Source: Bradyrhizobium sp. SSBR45G | GTDB lineage: Bacteria > Pseudomonadota > Alphaproteobacteria > Rhizobiales > Xanthobacteraceae | Direction of reading: 5' to 3' | NCBI RefSeq assembly: GCF_030159255.1 | Contig: NZ_BSCT01000022.1 | Span: forward strand, 1-64,000 | Length of the DNA: 64,000 nt | In this document: positions 44,134-52,635 of the stretch, in pieces | Layout of the letters: every line of letters begins with the position of its first letter | Numbering within the stretch: the first letter of the stretch is position 1 | The notes under the pieces: generated by a model | What the model was told of the DNA's origin: nothing | Databases searched by the model: none | What the model saw: the letters and a program-made list of their open reading frames with translations, nothing else | Program-made: the position numbers and the translations under genes

Positions 44134-45150
44134 GTGGCTGTTCAAGACAACCTTCGAATTACACCTGGTTTGGCCAGCGGCCTGCTATTCTTCTCGGTGG
44201 TGGCGCTAGGTAGTACTTATATTGCTATTTCGAAGATGAATGGCTGGCCGGCGCTATACGTCACTTCTGTTCCAGTTCTGATCATGATCGGATACGCTCT
44301 CATCCTAGGAATCGCACGGCTCTTTCGTCTGCGAGACGACCAGTCAGGCGATAATCTCTATTACATGGGATTCCTATTCACGCTGACGAGCCTTGCGGTC
44401 TCGCTTTATCAATTCAGGGCTGAGGGGGCCGCCGAGCAGATCGTTCAGAACTTTGGTATTGCCATCGCGTCGACGATCGCCGGTATCACACTTCGTATCT
44501 TCTTCAATCAGATGCGGCGAGATCCGATTGAGGTGGAAGCGACCGCCCGACTGGAGTTGGCAGATGCTTCGCGAAAAGTGAAGCGTGAGCTTGAAAGCAC
44601 GGTTCTGGAATTTGGGTATTTCCGACGCATGACTCAGCAGTCGATTACAGAGGCGTTGGACGAGATAAACGAAACGCTAGGCTCTGCGAGCGATAAACTC
44701 GCGACGGAGATCCGGACGTTCGCGCAAACGGCCGGAAAGCCTCTCGAAGAAGTCTCCCAGAAGTCTGGTAAAACTCTCGATGCCCTTAACGAAAAGGTTG
44801 TCGATACTCTCGAAACGGTTTCGGCCCGTCTGGTAAAGGAGTCCGATCAGCTTTCGCGAAGTACGGCTAGTATCGTAAAGGCGATTGATGGCCTCGCGGC
44901 CAAGCTTGCATCGATGCAAACGCCTGAGCAGATCATTGAGATAAAGCTAGCGCCGGTCATTTCCGGGCTAACAAAGGCGATCAACTCTTTCAGTAAGAGT
45001 GCCGAGGTTCAAGCCAAGACGATTGATTCGAGCCTCCGCCAAACGCAGGCCATGGGTGCCGCTATTGATCGCCTCATACAGACTGTTCAGGCTGCAGAGG
45101 CTGCGCGCCCAGCCGATGGGCCTTGGGGGCCCAGCAATCAAGCGCCCTAG
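44134..45150 (+). CDS. MotA/ZorA-like proton channel subunit with long coiled tail
   Basis: The product is 338 residues from a GTG. Four membrane helices lie near 11-31, 40-62, 74-95 and 105-125; the last, FGIAIASTIAGITLRIFF, has the small polar residues seen in the pore helix of MotA, ExbB and ZorA. After the basic RRDP comes about 200 residues of predicted coiled coil (TLGSASDKLATEIR, DALNEKVVDTLETVSARL), as in the cytoplasmic tail of ZorA. It pairs with the MotB-like gene 19 bases downstream. Confidence 0.7.
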   Translation: MAVQDNLRITPGLASGLLFFSVVALGSTYIAISKMNGWPALYVTSVPVLIMIGYALILGIARLFRLRDDQSGDNLYYMGFLFTLTSLAVSLYQFRAEGAAEQIVQNFGIAIASTIAGITLRIFFNQMRRDPIEVEATARLELADASRKVKRELESTVLEFGYFRRMTQQSITEALDEINETLGSASDKLATEIRTFAQTAGKPLEEVSQKSGKTLDALNEKVVDTLETVSARLVKESDQLSRSTASIVKAIDGLAAKLASMQTPEQIIEIKLAPVISGLTKAINSFSKSAEVQAKTIDSSLRQTQAMGAAIDRLIQTVQAAEAARPADGPWGPSNQAP

Positions 45151-45169
45151 CCGTTGAAAGGTTACAGGC

Positions 45170-46396
45170 ATGGCTATCGAAGGAGAGATCATTCAGCAGC
45201 GCTCGTCGTATCGACAGGGCCTTGTGCTCGGACTGACGATGGCGGAAATCATGCTGCTGTTGATATTCTGTCTCCTCATCGCGATGGCCACCTTCTTGAA
45301 GCGCGAACAAGACAAGCGCGTAGCTGCCGAGCAGCAGTTGCAGCGGCAAGTCGCGCAGAGCCAGAGTGATCGAGACGTTGTGGCTTCGCTACGGGAGAAT
45401 ACAGCGGTCGCGGAAAAGCTTAAGAACCTTCCTGGCCTCACCGATCCCGCAGAGATCGATAAGTATTGGCGGGAGCTGGTCGACAGTCAAACGGCGATGG
45501 CCGATCTTGAGCGGAGTGGGGTATCGATCAAGGAGATTCGAAGCCGTATCGCCGATCTGGAGAAGCTCAAAACAAGCGGCTTAGATATCGAAAAGGCTCT
45601 CAAGAATGCCGAGACAGTCAACGCAATTAATCGGGCTATGTCAAAGCCAGGTGAGCCTCCACCCTCGACGACTGCGATTCTGGAGAAACTCGAACGTCGA
45701 TCGGCCGAGATCCCCGGAGCAGGGCCGAGTGGCCACCAGTGGCCGCCGATCATTACGCTGAGTGACGCAGCGGGTTATTCATTCAAGAGCGGCAGCGCGG
45801 AGCTTTCACAGAAGCTGCTGGATGCGCTTACCAGCAAAACGCCTGAGGAGATATTGGCATACATTAAAAAGTATGACGTGGATGTTATTGAAGTCGTTGG
45901 CCACACCGACGAACAGCCACTTGGCGTTCGGCCAACGAATTTGGACCGCGATCTCCCTTCGGTCCTCAAAGGCACCTCAAACATTTCAACGTTGGTTCCT
46001 GCCGACAACGCGGGCCTTGGGCTGGCGAGGGCGGTTTCTGTTGTAAGCGTGCTCCGACAGAGCCAACTGCTGGCGCCGTACAAGCTCTTACCACTATCGG
46101 GCGCCCAATTGGTCAACACGGACGAGACGTTGTCAATTGAAGGGGCTCCACGTGATGATCCGCAGCGCCGGCGCATAGAGATCCGATTGCGGAAATCGGT
46201 GCCTCGAGAGATAACGTCAACGATTCCGGTTGAGCCAGCCATTACAACGCCAGTGCCCATGCCAAGGTCTAAGCCTGTTCAGAAGCCGCAACCTCTGTCG
46301 CTTACACCGGCACCTAAGTCGGTCCAAGCTCCCTTGTGGACACCATCACTTCATCCGGACGAATCCTCCGCCCGCCGGCTTGTTCCGGGCGGTTAG
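45170..46396 (+). CDS. MotB/ZorB-like protein with OmpA peptidoglycan-binding domain
   Basis: The product is 408 residues. One membrane helix (about 17-43, GLVLGLTMAEIMLLLIF) contains Glu26 at the place where MotB and ZorB carry the proton-binding Asp. A coiled linker follows (45-160). The OmpA-like domain spans about 195-345: YSFKSGSAELSQ, VIEVVGHTDEQ, LGLARAVSVVSVLRQ, PQRRRIEIRL. The last 60 residues are Pro-rich. With the MotA-like protein it should form an ion-driven stator fixed to the cell wall. It is the last gene of the module. Confidence 0.75.
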   Translation: MAIEGEIIQQRSSYRQGLVLGLTMAEIMLLLIFCLLIAMATFLKREQDKRVAAEQQLQRQVAQSQSDRDVVASLRENTAVAEKLKNLPGLTDPAEIDKYWRELVDSQTAMADLERSGVSIKEIRSRIADLEKLKTSGLDIEKALKNAETVNAINRAMSKPGEPPPSTTAILEKLERRSAEIPGAGPSGHQWPPIITLSDAAGYSFKSGSAELSQKLLDALTSKTPEEILAYIKKYDVDVIEVVGHTDEQPLGVRPTNLDRDLPSVLKGTSNISTLVPADNAGLGLARAVSVVSVLRQSQLLAPYKLLPLSGAQLVNTDETLSIEGAPRDDPQRRRIEIRLRKSVPREITSTIPVEPAITTPVPMPRSKPVQKPQPLSLTPAPKSVQAPLWTPSLHPDESSARRLVPGG

Positions 46397-46464
46397 CGTC
46401 CAGCAGGGATTCGCAATCGGTGGAGCTCGAGTTTGCCCACGTGTTTAGCGCTCCCCAAAGACCG

Positions 46465-47199
46465 CTAGCCCGACGGCGACGCATCCTCTTTCGGACCGGT
46501 CGCCACGATCCGTAGCACCCCATCCGGCAACGGCCGCTGCAGCGCCTTGGCCTCGTCCCAGGGCGCGCGCATCCAGACGTCGTATTCCTCTGCCGTCGTC
46601 AGGATCGCCGGCATCGCTTTCGGGTGGACGCGGCCGACCTCGGCGTTCGGCTCGCAGGTCAGGAAGCCGTAGACGTCGATCGTGACCTCGCCCTCCTTGG
46701 CCTTGCGGACGGACGTCCAGTTCGCCCAGAGTCCCGCGAACGCCGCCAGCGGACGGCTTTCGTCGAGTGCGAACCAGACCGGCACCTTCTTGCCGTCGAT
46801 GGTGTCGTACTCGGAGAACGAGGTGAACGGGACCAGGCAGCGGTGGTCGGGACCGAGCCAGCGCTTCCAGTGGGCGCTGGTGACGTTCCTGATGTTGGTC
46901 GTCCCGCTGTCCGGCTCCAGGCGCAGCAGCTCCTTGAAATCCACCGCCTTGCCCTTGGCCTCGAGCTTCTCGGCCCGCCTCCTGGTGGCGTCCATGATCG
47001 CCTTGGCGGAGGACGGCATGCCCCACCTGGCCATCGCAAGCTCAAGCCCGACGGCCGAGTTGCGAACAATCGGCGCCGGGTAATCCGGGAAGATGCTCGG
47101 CATGGAAGGAAGGTTGCCCGTGTGATCGTTCCCGGGCTGCACTCCGAACAGTCGCCGGATCGCGTCGGCGTTCTTGGTCATCGAGTAGAGGTTGCACAT
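46465..47199 (-). CDS. SRAP-domain protein (HMCES/YedK family)
   Basis: The product is 244 residues; the start MCNLYS at 47199 puts the catalytic Cys2 right after the initiator Met. The family shields abasic sites in single-stranded DNA by a covalent bond through Cys2. Other conserved parts are present (AMARWGMPS, NIRNVTSAHWKRW, RCLVPFTSFSEYD, AFAGLWANW, HPKAMPAIL). Phage- and island-borne SRAP genes are common. The upstream gene ends 2 bases before its start. Confidence 0.93.
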   Translation of the reverse strand: MCNLYSMTKNADAIRRLFGVQPGNDHTGNLPSMPSIFPDYPAPIVRNSAVGLELAMARWGMPSSAKAIMDATRRRAEKLEAKGKAVDFKELLRLEPDSGTTNIRNVTSAHWKRWLGPDHRCLVPFTSFSEYDTIDGKKVPVWFALDESRPLAAFAGLWANWTSVRKAKEGEVTIDVYGFLTCEPNAEVGRVHPKAMPAILTTAEEYDVWMRAPWDEAKALQRPLPDGVLRIVATGPKEDASPSG

Positions 47200-47201
47200 C
47201 G

Positions 47202-47651
47202 TCAGGTCTCCGGAGCGGCCTGGCGGGGGCGCTGCGCCAACTGTAGCAAGGTCGCCTGCGGCCGGCGATTGGCCTTGGCGCACCTGCTGCACCTGAGCCG
47301 GCCGGCGAGGTCGTGGATGAAGGTCGTCGGCGGGCGGCGCAGGGCGGCCAAGTCGACGTCCCGCCGGGCCTTGCAGCGCGAGCACTCGATCTCCAGCCTG
47401 GGGTAGCCACCGTTGACCGCCTGGTCGATCGCCGGCGACGGGTCCACCGGGCCGCCGTTCGCCCACATCCGCTCATTCCAGCTCTCACATAGCAGCCTGT
47501 CCGCCTTCCGGATCAGGGCCTCGCCCTGGGCCCTGGCCTCGGCGGCTTGCTCGGCGAGGATGGTCGTCATCGCCCGCGCCCGGCCGAGCTCCTTGGCAAA
47601 AGCCTTGCGGTCGCCCCCAGAGAGCGGCGTCGGGTGGTGCTTGGGCGCCAT
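47202..47651 (-). CDS. Small two-CxxC protein, unknown
   Basis: The product is 149 residues. The first 70 residues are helical. Two CxxC pairs (ECSRCKARR and LRCSRCAKAN, about 90 and 119) probably bind one zinc. The fold may be a zinc ribbon. It is coupled to the SRAP gene downstream by 2 bases. Confidence 0.55.
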   Translation of the reverse strand: MAPKHHPTPLSGGDRKAFAKELGRARAMTTILAEQAAEARAQGEALIRKADRLLCESWNERMWANGGPVDPSPAIDQAVNGGYPRLEIECSRCKARRDVDLAALRRPPTTFIHDLAGRLRCSRCAKANRRPQATLLQLAQRPRQAAPET

Positions 47652-47658
47652 CCGGTGA

Positions 47659-48063
47659 TCAGTCGAACGACGGCCAGCAACCGTCTTCTTCGTAGCGGCC
47701 GGTCCGCTGCGTGCAGGTGTCGTTGAGCAGGCGCTGGGAGAGGTCCTGCCAGGTCGTCTCCGGACCGTAAAGGCGGACAGCGTCAGCCTTCTGGATCTCC
47801 AGAGTCCTGCCGCAGCGTCGGCACTCTACGCGCAGCACGTGATCACGCACCTGCCGAAGCCGCAGCAGGCGCTCTTGGGCGGCGGAGCCTATCGGCCTCT
47901 CGTCGGCGCCGGCGGTCGTCAGCAGCGCTTGCCAGTATTCTTCAGGCAAGCTGTCGTCTGGAGCCAGTCCGCGCGCTGGAGCCGCGTTCCTGCCGACGGC
48001 AGCGGCCATCTTCTCCAAATGGGCTCTGGTTGGCATGCGCCAGGAGGCGGGGCAATCGGTCAT
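47659..48063 (-). CDS. Small Cys-containing protein, paralogue of the one at 27.2 kb
   Basis: The product is 134 residues. The C-terminal half has CRRCGRT and QRLLNDTCTQRTGRYEEDGCWPSF, the same Cys layout and ending as the gene at 27201-27632. The N-terminal half differs. A zinc-binding role is likely. It lies 7 bases upstream of the two-CxxC gene, giving a three-gene unit with SRAP at the end. Confidence 0.6.
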   Translation of the reverse strand: MTDCPASWRMPTRAHLEKMAAAVGRNAAPARGLAPDDSLPEEYWQALLTTAGADERPIGSAAQERLLRLRQVRDHVLRVECRRCGRTLEIQKADAVRLYGPETTWQDLSQRLLNDTCTQRTGRYEEDGCWPSFD

Positions 48064-48070
48064 GTCCGAT
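48062..48070. promoter_or_regulatory. ATGTCCGAT motif at a gene start
   Basis: ATGTCCGAT, followed by AGAACATAAC, lies at the start of the 47659-48063 gene and upstream of the patatin-like gene. ATGTCCGAC next to AACATAAC also occurs at 60939. It is weak alone and is listed as part of a repeated pattern. Confidence 0.25.
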
Positions 48071-48197
48071 TAGAACATAACAAGAACAAAGGAGTCCAGC
48101 CTGTCATGTCCGCATAGGCAGATTGCCGCGCCTAACTGGGTATCGACCGTGCGAACCGGGAAGGGGTTCCGCCGGCTAAGCCTGGTGGGGGCAGCGC

Positions 48198-49409
48198 GTG
48201 GAAGGAACCGAGACCGGAGAAGCGACGACATCGAACCCTCAGAACGGGGGCGCACCGCGCATCGGCCTTGCCCTGTCGGGCGGCGGCGTCCGGGCCGCCA
48301 CATTCCATATTGGGGCGTTGAAGCGCCTAGCGGTAGAGGGGCTGCTGGAGCAGGTGTCGGTCATCTCGACGGTCTCCGGCGGCAGCCTGGTAACCGCGGC
48401 CATCTTGGCGGAATCCGGGTTGGCGTGGCCTTCCTCAACGGAGTTCCTGACCAAAGTCTACCCGGCCGTCCGAGCCAGGATGACGTCCTGCGATCTATTC
48501 AGTCTTGCCGCCATCGGCTGGCGCGGACTTCTCGACTTCAACGTCGATCTGATCCGCGACCGCGCATCGGTGCTTGCTCGGCTCCTGCAGCGGAACTGGG
48601 GCATTTCAGGCATGCTCGCGGACCTGCCTGACGCACCGCACTGGCTCATCAACGCCACCTGCATCGAGACGGGCAGGAACTGGCGTTTCGCCAAGCGGGA
48701 GATGGGCGACTGGAATTTCGGCCGCCACTACGCGCCGGAGGTGCCGCTGGCTGTCGCCGCCGCAGCGTCCGCCGCGGTCCCATACGTCATCGGCGCGGTC
48801 AATCTACCGCTACCACCGGCAGGGTGGTGGGAGACCGATCCTGCCACAGGCAAGCAGGTGCGCACACGTGCCCCGTCACGGGACCGGGTGCGGCTGTGGG
48901 ACGGCGGCGCTTACGACAACATGGGCCTCGAAGCGGTCACCAAGCCGGGAAAGGGTTTGCGCCATTGCGACTTCCTGATCTGCAGCGATGCGTCGGGTCC
49001 GCTGCGGCCCCCGGGTAGGTCGCAGCTGGCGGCGCTGCTCGGCGGCAGGCTGTCAAGCCCGCGCCTGTTCGACATCGCCGGCGACCAGATACGCGCGCTC
49101 CGCTCACGGGTGCTGATCGCGGACATCGCGTCCGGCACCGTCGACGGCGTGCTGCTGCGGATGGGCAACTCGGTGCGCGCGGTGGACGTCAAGAACGGTC
49201 TCGGTCGACCGGTCGGCTTCTACGACCGATTCCAGACCGACGAGCAGGCGGCCACGGCGCTCCAGTATCCCACCGACCTCAGGGCGCTCTCCCCTACGGG
49301 ATTTGATGCTCTCGCCCGGCACGGATTCGAGGTCGCCGATGCGACGCTGACCACTTACGTCGCCTCGCGGTTCCGGACGTCGCACTTCTGGGAGGACCAC
49401 CATTCATGA
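48198..49409 (+). CDS. Patatin-like phospholipase
   Basis: The product is 403 residues from a GTG at 48198. The oxyanion loop is LSGGGVR (27-32), the nucleophile Ser60 is in STVSGGS, and the second dyad residue Asp236 is in WDGGAYDN. This is the Ser/Asp patatin pair; the elbow is VSGG instead of the usual GxSxG. The protein has no signal peptide, so it probably acts at the inner face of the membrane. Phospholipases of this type are cell-killing effectors in CBASS and related systems. Its stop overlaps the next start by 4 bases. Confidence 0.85.
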   Translation: MEGTETGEATTSNPQNGGAPRIGLALSGGGVRAATFHIGALKRLAVEGLLEQVSVISTVSGGSLVTAAILAESGLAWPSSTEFLTKVYPAVRARMTSCDLFSLAAIGWRGLLDFNVDLIRDRASVLARLLQRNWGISGMLADLPDAPHWLINATCIETGRNWRFAKREMGDWNFGRHYAPEVPLAVAAAASAAVPYVIGAVNLPLPPAGWWETDPATGKQVRTRAPSRDRVRLWDGGAYDNMGLEAVTKPGKGLRHCDFLICSDASGPLRPPGRSQLAALLGGRLSSPRLFDIAGDQIRALRSRVLIADIASGTVDGVLLRMGNSVRAVDVKNGLGRPVGFYDRFQTDEQAATALQYPTDLRALSPTGFDALARHGFEVADATLTTYVASRFRTSHFWEDHHS

Positions 49410-50365
49410 GAAGCATCCGCACGCGCTTCCGCGCCTACCACCTGGGATCCGCGGGATCGTCGTTCTCCTACTTCGCCGATGGGCATTTCACGATGATCGA
49501 GGCCCGCCTGACGGAGGAGAGCCGCGCGCAGGTCGAGCATGAGATGACAGTGAGGTGCGGCGTCGACCACGCCGACGTCCTGCACATCACCAGTTGGGAC
49601 GCCGATCACTGCAACAAGCACGAACTTCTTGACCTGCTGAACCTGATACGGCCGATGAAGATTGAGTGTCCCGGCTACGATCCGTACAAGGACTCCGGCC
49701 ATGGCGAAGAATGCCTGGAGATGATCGCCGAATACCGGTCGAGGCGACGCAACACCGGCGCGACGCCGATCATAAGGCACATCACGCCGCAGTACATCCG
49801 GGGCCTTGAGCCGGCCTCGGCGAAGGCGTTCCGGGACACGCTCTACAACCCGGTGCAGATCTTCGAGAATGCGAACGACAACTCTACGGTCAAGCTCTTC
49901 CGCAAAGGTAGCTTCAACGTCCTCAGCCTCGGCGACGTCATGTCGCCGATCATCGGCGCCAGACTCCGGCGCCAGCGCGTGCTGAGGAGCGAGGTCGACG
50001 TGATGATCCTCGCGCATCACGGCGCCGACAACGGTTTCACCACCAAGAAATTCCTCAACCACATCGAACCGGACGTGGCGATCTGCTCTTCGGACTACGA
50101 CAACATGTACGACCATCCCCGCCAGGAGATCCGCGACCTGCTGCACGAACAGGGAATCCACCTGAAGACCACGAAGACCGGCGACGTCATCGTGCGCTCG
50201 ACGGGGGACCACACTGGCGGCTACGAAGTGATCAACCTCATCGGGCGGTCGACCAAGGAATCGTCGCGCGTCGAAGGCCTGTTCTCCAAGAAGAGCGGCA
50301 TCCTTGATGCCAACGGCGACACGCTCCGCCAGCGCTACGGCGCCAAGCGGACATGGCCGCGCTGA
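49406..50365 (+). CDS. Metallo-beta-lactamase-fold protein, altered metal motif
   Basis: The product is 319 residues. The metal motif reads TSWDADHCN (62-70). It aligns with the ComEC-type HxDxDH pattern but with Ser in place of the first His. LAHHGADNGF further on fits the third metal-binding region. The fold is like ComEC/Rec2-type hydrolases. It is coupled to the patatin gene by overlap and ends 12 bases from the convergent E2-E1-JAB gene. Confidence 0.75.
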   Translation: MRSIRTRFRAYHLGSAGSSFSYFADGHFTMIEARLTEESRAQVEHEMTVRCGVDHADVLHITSWDADHCNKHELLDLLNLIRPMKIECPGYDPYKDSGHGEECLEMIAEYRSRRRNTGATPIIRHITPQYIRGLEPASAKAFRDTLYNPVQIFENANDNSTVKLFRKGSFNVLSLGDVMSPIIGARLRRQRVLRSEVDVMILAHHGADNGFTTKKFLNHIEPDVAICSSDYDNMYDHPRQEIRDLLHEQGIHLKTTKTGDVIVRSTGDHTGGYEVINLIGRSTKESSRVEGLFSKKSGILDANGDTLRQRYGAKRTWPR

Positions 50366-50377
50366 CCGCCGCTGGCG

Positions 50378-52633
50378 CTATCGCGACATGTCCGCCTTGA
50401 GGGATTCCAGCGTCGTGCCCATGCAGACGCGGATGCCCTCGTCGCCGACGATGATCATCAGAGCGGGACATCCGTCAGACGCGAGGCTGTCGGTCAGCCA
50501 GGCGATCTGCGCGACGTCGAGCGCGCTGGGGTCGGTGGATTGATGGCGCGGGTGCGAGTGCCATTCGCCGACGTACCTGATCTGGTCGAGCGTCCGCTCC
50601 ATCGCGGCGAAGACGCGCCGCCCGAGACCGCCCGTTCCCCTCTCGAAGAGGGCGAGCGATCCGCGGCTGTCCGGCGGTTGGTCCCAGGCGTCAACGACGT
50701 CAATGCGTTTCGCGGCGATGTCGACCACACCCATCAGCACGCCGCCGGTCTCGACGGGAAGTCTTTCCGCACGCATGCTCCGAAGCCGTCGCTCCACCTC
50801 CGGATCGAGCACGATCTGCCAGAGCGACGCGTGGCGGAGCGGCGGCTCCACGCGTCTGGTGACGACACCGACGGCGCCGTCCTCGGCGAGCGACCAGATC
50901 TGGACGACCGCTTCGTCCCGGTCGATGGCCTTCGACAGGCCCGTGGCCGCCAGCCCACTAAGGGTGATCGCCCTTGCCGCGGGAATGCGGTTCGTCACCG
51001 AGCGGCAGGCGCCAGCGTAGGGTATCGCGTCAGCCGACTGGGAAAGGTGGTTGGCGAGTTCGTCCCTCGCCAGGATCTCCGCGTAGTACGCGGCTTCAAG
51101 CGCCCGCAGGTCGACGTCGCCGGCGCGGTCCTGGATCAGCAGCACGGCGGCAGTGCCGGCCGGATTAAAGAACGCGCTGGCGCGGCGCGCGTCCGTCTCC
51201 AGATCCGAGATCGCGCGCGCGACCGGAACGGAGGCCGAGGTGTCGATGATGACGTCTGCGGCGGCGAGCGCGTCGGTCAAGTCGGCGTCGTGCGGTTCGA
51301 GGAGGTCGGCGACGATCGCCTTACACGCGATGCCGGACCGCAGCGTGCCGATCCTCGCTGCGAGGTGGTCCGCCTTGAAGGCGCCGGACGACTGAAGCGT
51401 CAGCGTGTGCCGCGCCAGGTTGTGCGGCAGCAGGTAGTCCTTGTCGACGACGGTCCAGGAGAAGCGCCCTTCGCGAACGAGCGCCTCGGAGAGGTTCGAT
51501 CCGATGGATCCGGCTCCGACCATCAGGGCCTTGCGGTGGTCGGGGGCACCGAGGCCGGACATCGTCGCCGCCGTGCGCGCGTCAAATTTCCCGTGCGCGA
51601 TCGCGGTGTGGAGCAAGATCGTCGCAAGACCGTGGGCGCCCGTGACGGCCGGCACGATCTGTCGGACGAATCCTTGCCGGTCTCCCACGTCCGAGCGGTT
51701 CTCGAGCAGGCGGCCCATCGCCACGCCGACCTCGCCGAGAGACTGGTCCGTCACGAAGGCCAGATTGTCCGTGCGTGTCGTTTCTCCTGACGCCGGGTCG
51801 ATCACCGGCACCTTCAGCACGACGGCCAGTCTCGACGCGAGGCGGAAGGCGTCGCGCCGCTGGACGCCGGCCCATCCGTCGATCCTGGCGCCGAGATCCG
51901 CGACGAGGTCGATGCCGTGTCCGCGCAGTTCGGCCGCTAATCCTTCCAGCGTGGTCGGCACGTGCCGCAGCCGCCGCATCTGCTGCGGCGGGATCGCGTA
52001 GGAGGTCATGACGATCCCGCCGACGGAGACGGACCCGTGGCGCTCTGGTGAGTACGTCTCCGCGATGATCACGGGATGCCGCTTGCCCGACTGAATGAAG
52101 CCGACGAGATCGGTGTCGTCGGCCGCAAACGCGGGCAGGATGATCTCGAAGGTCGCGCCGGTGAAGTAGGGGTCCGGCGCCCGGCCAGCTTCGTGGAGTT
52201 CTCCCATCCCGGCTAGCTTGAACCAATTCAGGATGCGGTACAGCAGGCCTCCCGCGGTGTAGGTCAGCCTCGCCTCCACCCACGGCCGGTCGTCGACGCA
52301 CAAGCAGGCGGGGATATGCTCTGGCACCCAGTTCTGATGGGGCGTGTCCGGGAAACCGGCCCGCAGCGCCAGCACGATCGGCGGTGCGCTTTCATGCGGA
52401 AACAGGATCGCGACCGGTTCGGTCCGGTCAAGCGGGTACGCGGGCCGTTGCGGGCGGCCCGTCCGGACGTCGAGCACAAGCACTTCGGCCTGTCCGGACC
52501 GGCGGGCTCCGCGGATCTCGGCGACGCCGGCACCGTCGGTCGACAGGAGGCGGATCAGCTGCGAGGCGAGCGGGATCCGCAGATCGAGCGGATCGCACTC
52601 CTCGCCCCACAGATCGAGCCACGGGTGCAGCAT
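50378..52633 (-). CDS. Fused E2-like, E1-like and JAB deubiquitinase-like protein
   Basis: The product is 751 residues from the ATG at 52633. An E2-like N domain has FPHESAPP, then PACLC with a candidate catalytic Cys112 (or Cys110), and GELHEAG (144-150). The E1/ThiF domain has GAGSIGS (373-379), HNLARH (404-409) and a candidate catalytic Cys543 (YAGACRS). The JAB domain has Glu628 (VETGGVLMG) and HSH (692-694) with Ser703 and Asp706, a complete JAMM metal set. Together this is activation, transfer and cleavage of a ubiquitin-like modification in one chain. In type II CBASS these are the proteins Cap2 and Cap3. Here no CD-NTase is next to it. It follows the metallo-beta-lactamase gene by 2 bases. 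Confidence 0.85.
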   Translation of the reverse strand: MLHPWLDLWGEECDPLDLRIPLASQLIRLLSTDGAGVAEIRGARRSGQAEVLVLDVRTGRPQRPAYPLDRTEPVAILFPHESAPPIVLALRAGFPDTPHQNWVPEHIPACLCVDDRPWVEARLTYTAGGLLYRILNWFKLAGMGELHEAGRAPDPYFTGATFEIILPAFAADDTDLVGFIQSGKRHPVIIAETYSPERHGSVSVGGIVMTSYAIPPQQMRRLRHVPTTLEGLAAELRGHGIDLVADLGARIDGWAGVQRRDAFRLASRLAVVLKVPVIDPASGETTRTDNLAFVTDQSLGEVGVAMGRLLENRSDVGDRQGFVRQIVPAVTGAHGLATILLHTAIAHGKFDARTAATMSGLGAPDHRKALMVGAGSIGSNLSEALVREGRFSWTVVDKDYLLPHNLARHTLTLQSSGAFKADHLAARIGTLRSGIACKAIVADLLEPHDADLTDALAAADVIIDTSASVPVARAISDLETDARRASAFFNPAGTAAVLLIQDRAGDVDLRALEAAYYAEILARDELANHLSQSADAIPYAGACRSVTNRIPAARAITLSGLAATGLSKAIDRDEAVVQIWSLAEDGAVGVVTRRVEPPLRHASLWQIVLDPEVERRLRSMRAERLPVETGGVLMGVVDIAAKRIDVVDAWDQPPDSRGSLALFERGTGGLGRRVFAAMERTLDQIRYVGEWHSHPRHQSTDPSALDVAQIAWLTDSLASDGCPALMIIVGDEGIRVCMGTTLESLKADMSR

Positions 52634-52635
52634 GG

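Noticed and set aside
41113..46396. Calling the locus a known Zorya type
   Set aside because: ZorC, ZorD and ZorE are not recognised here; only the A and B components look similar.
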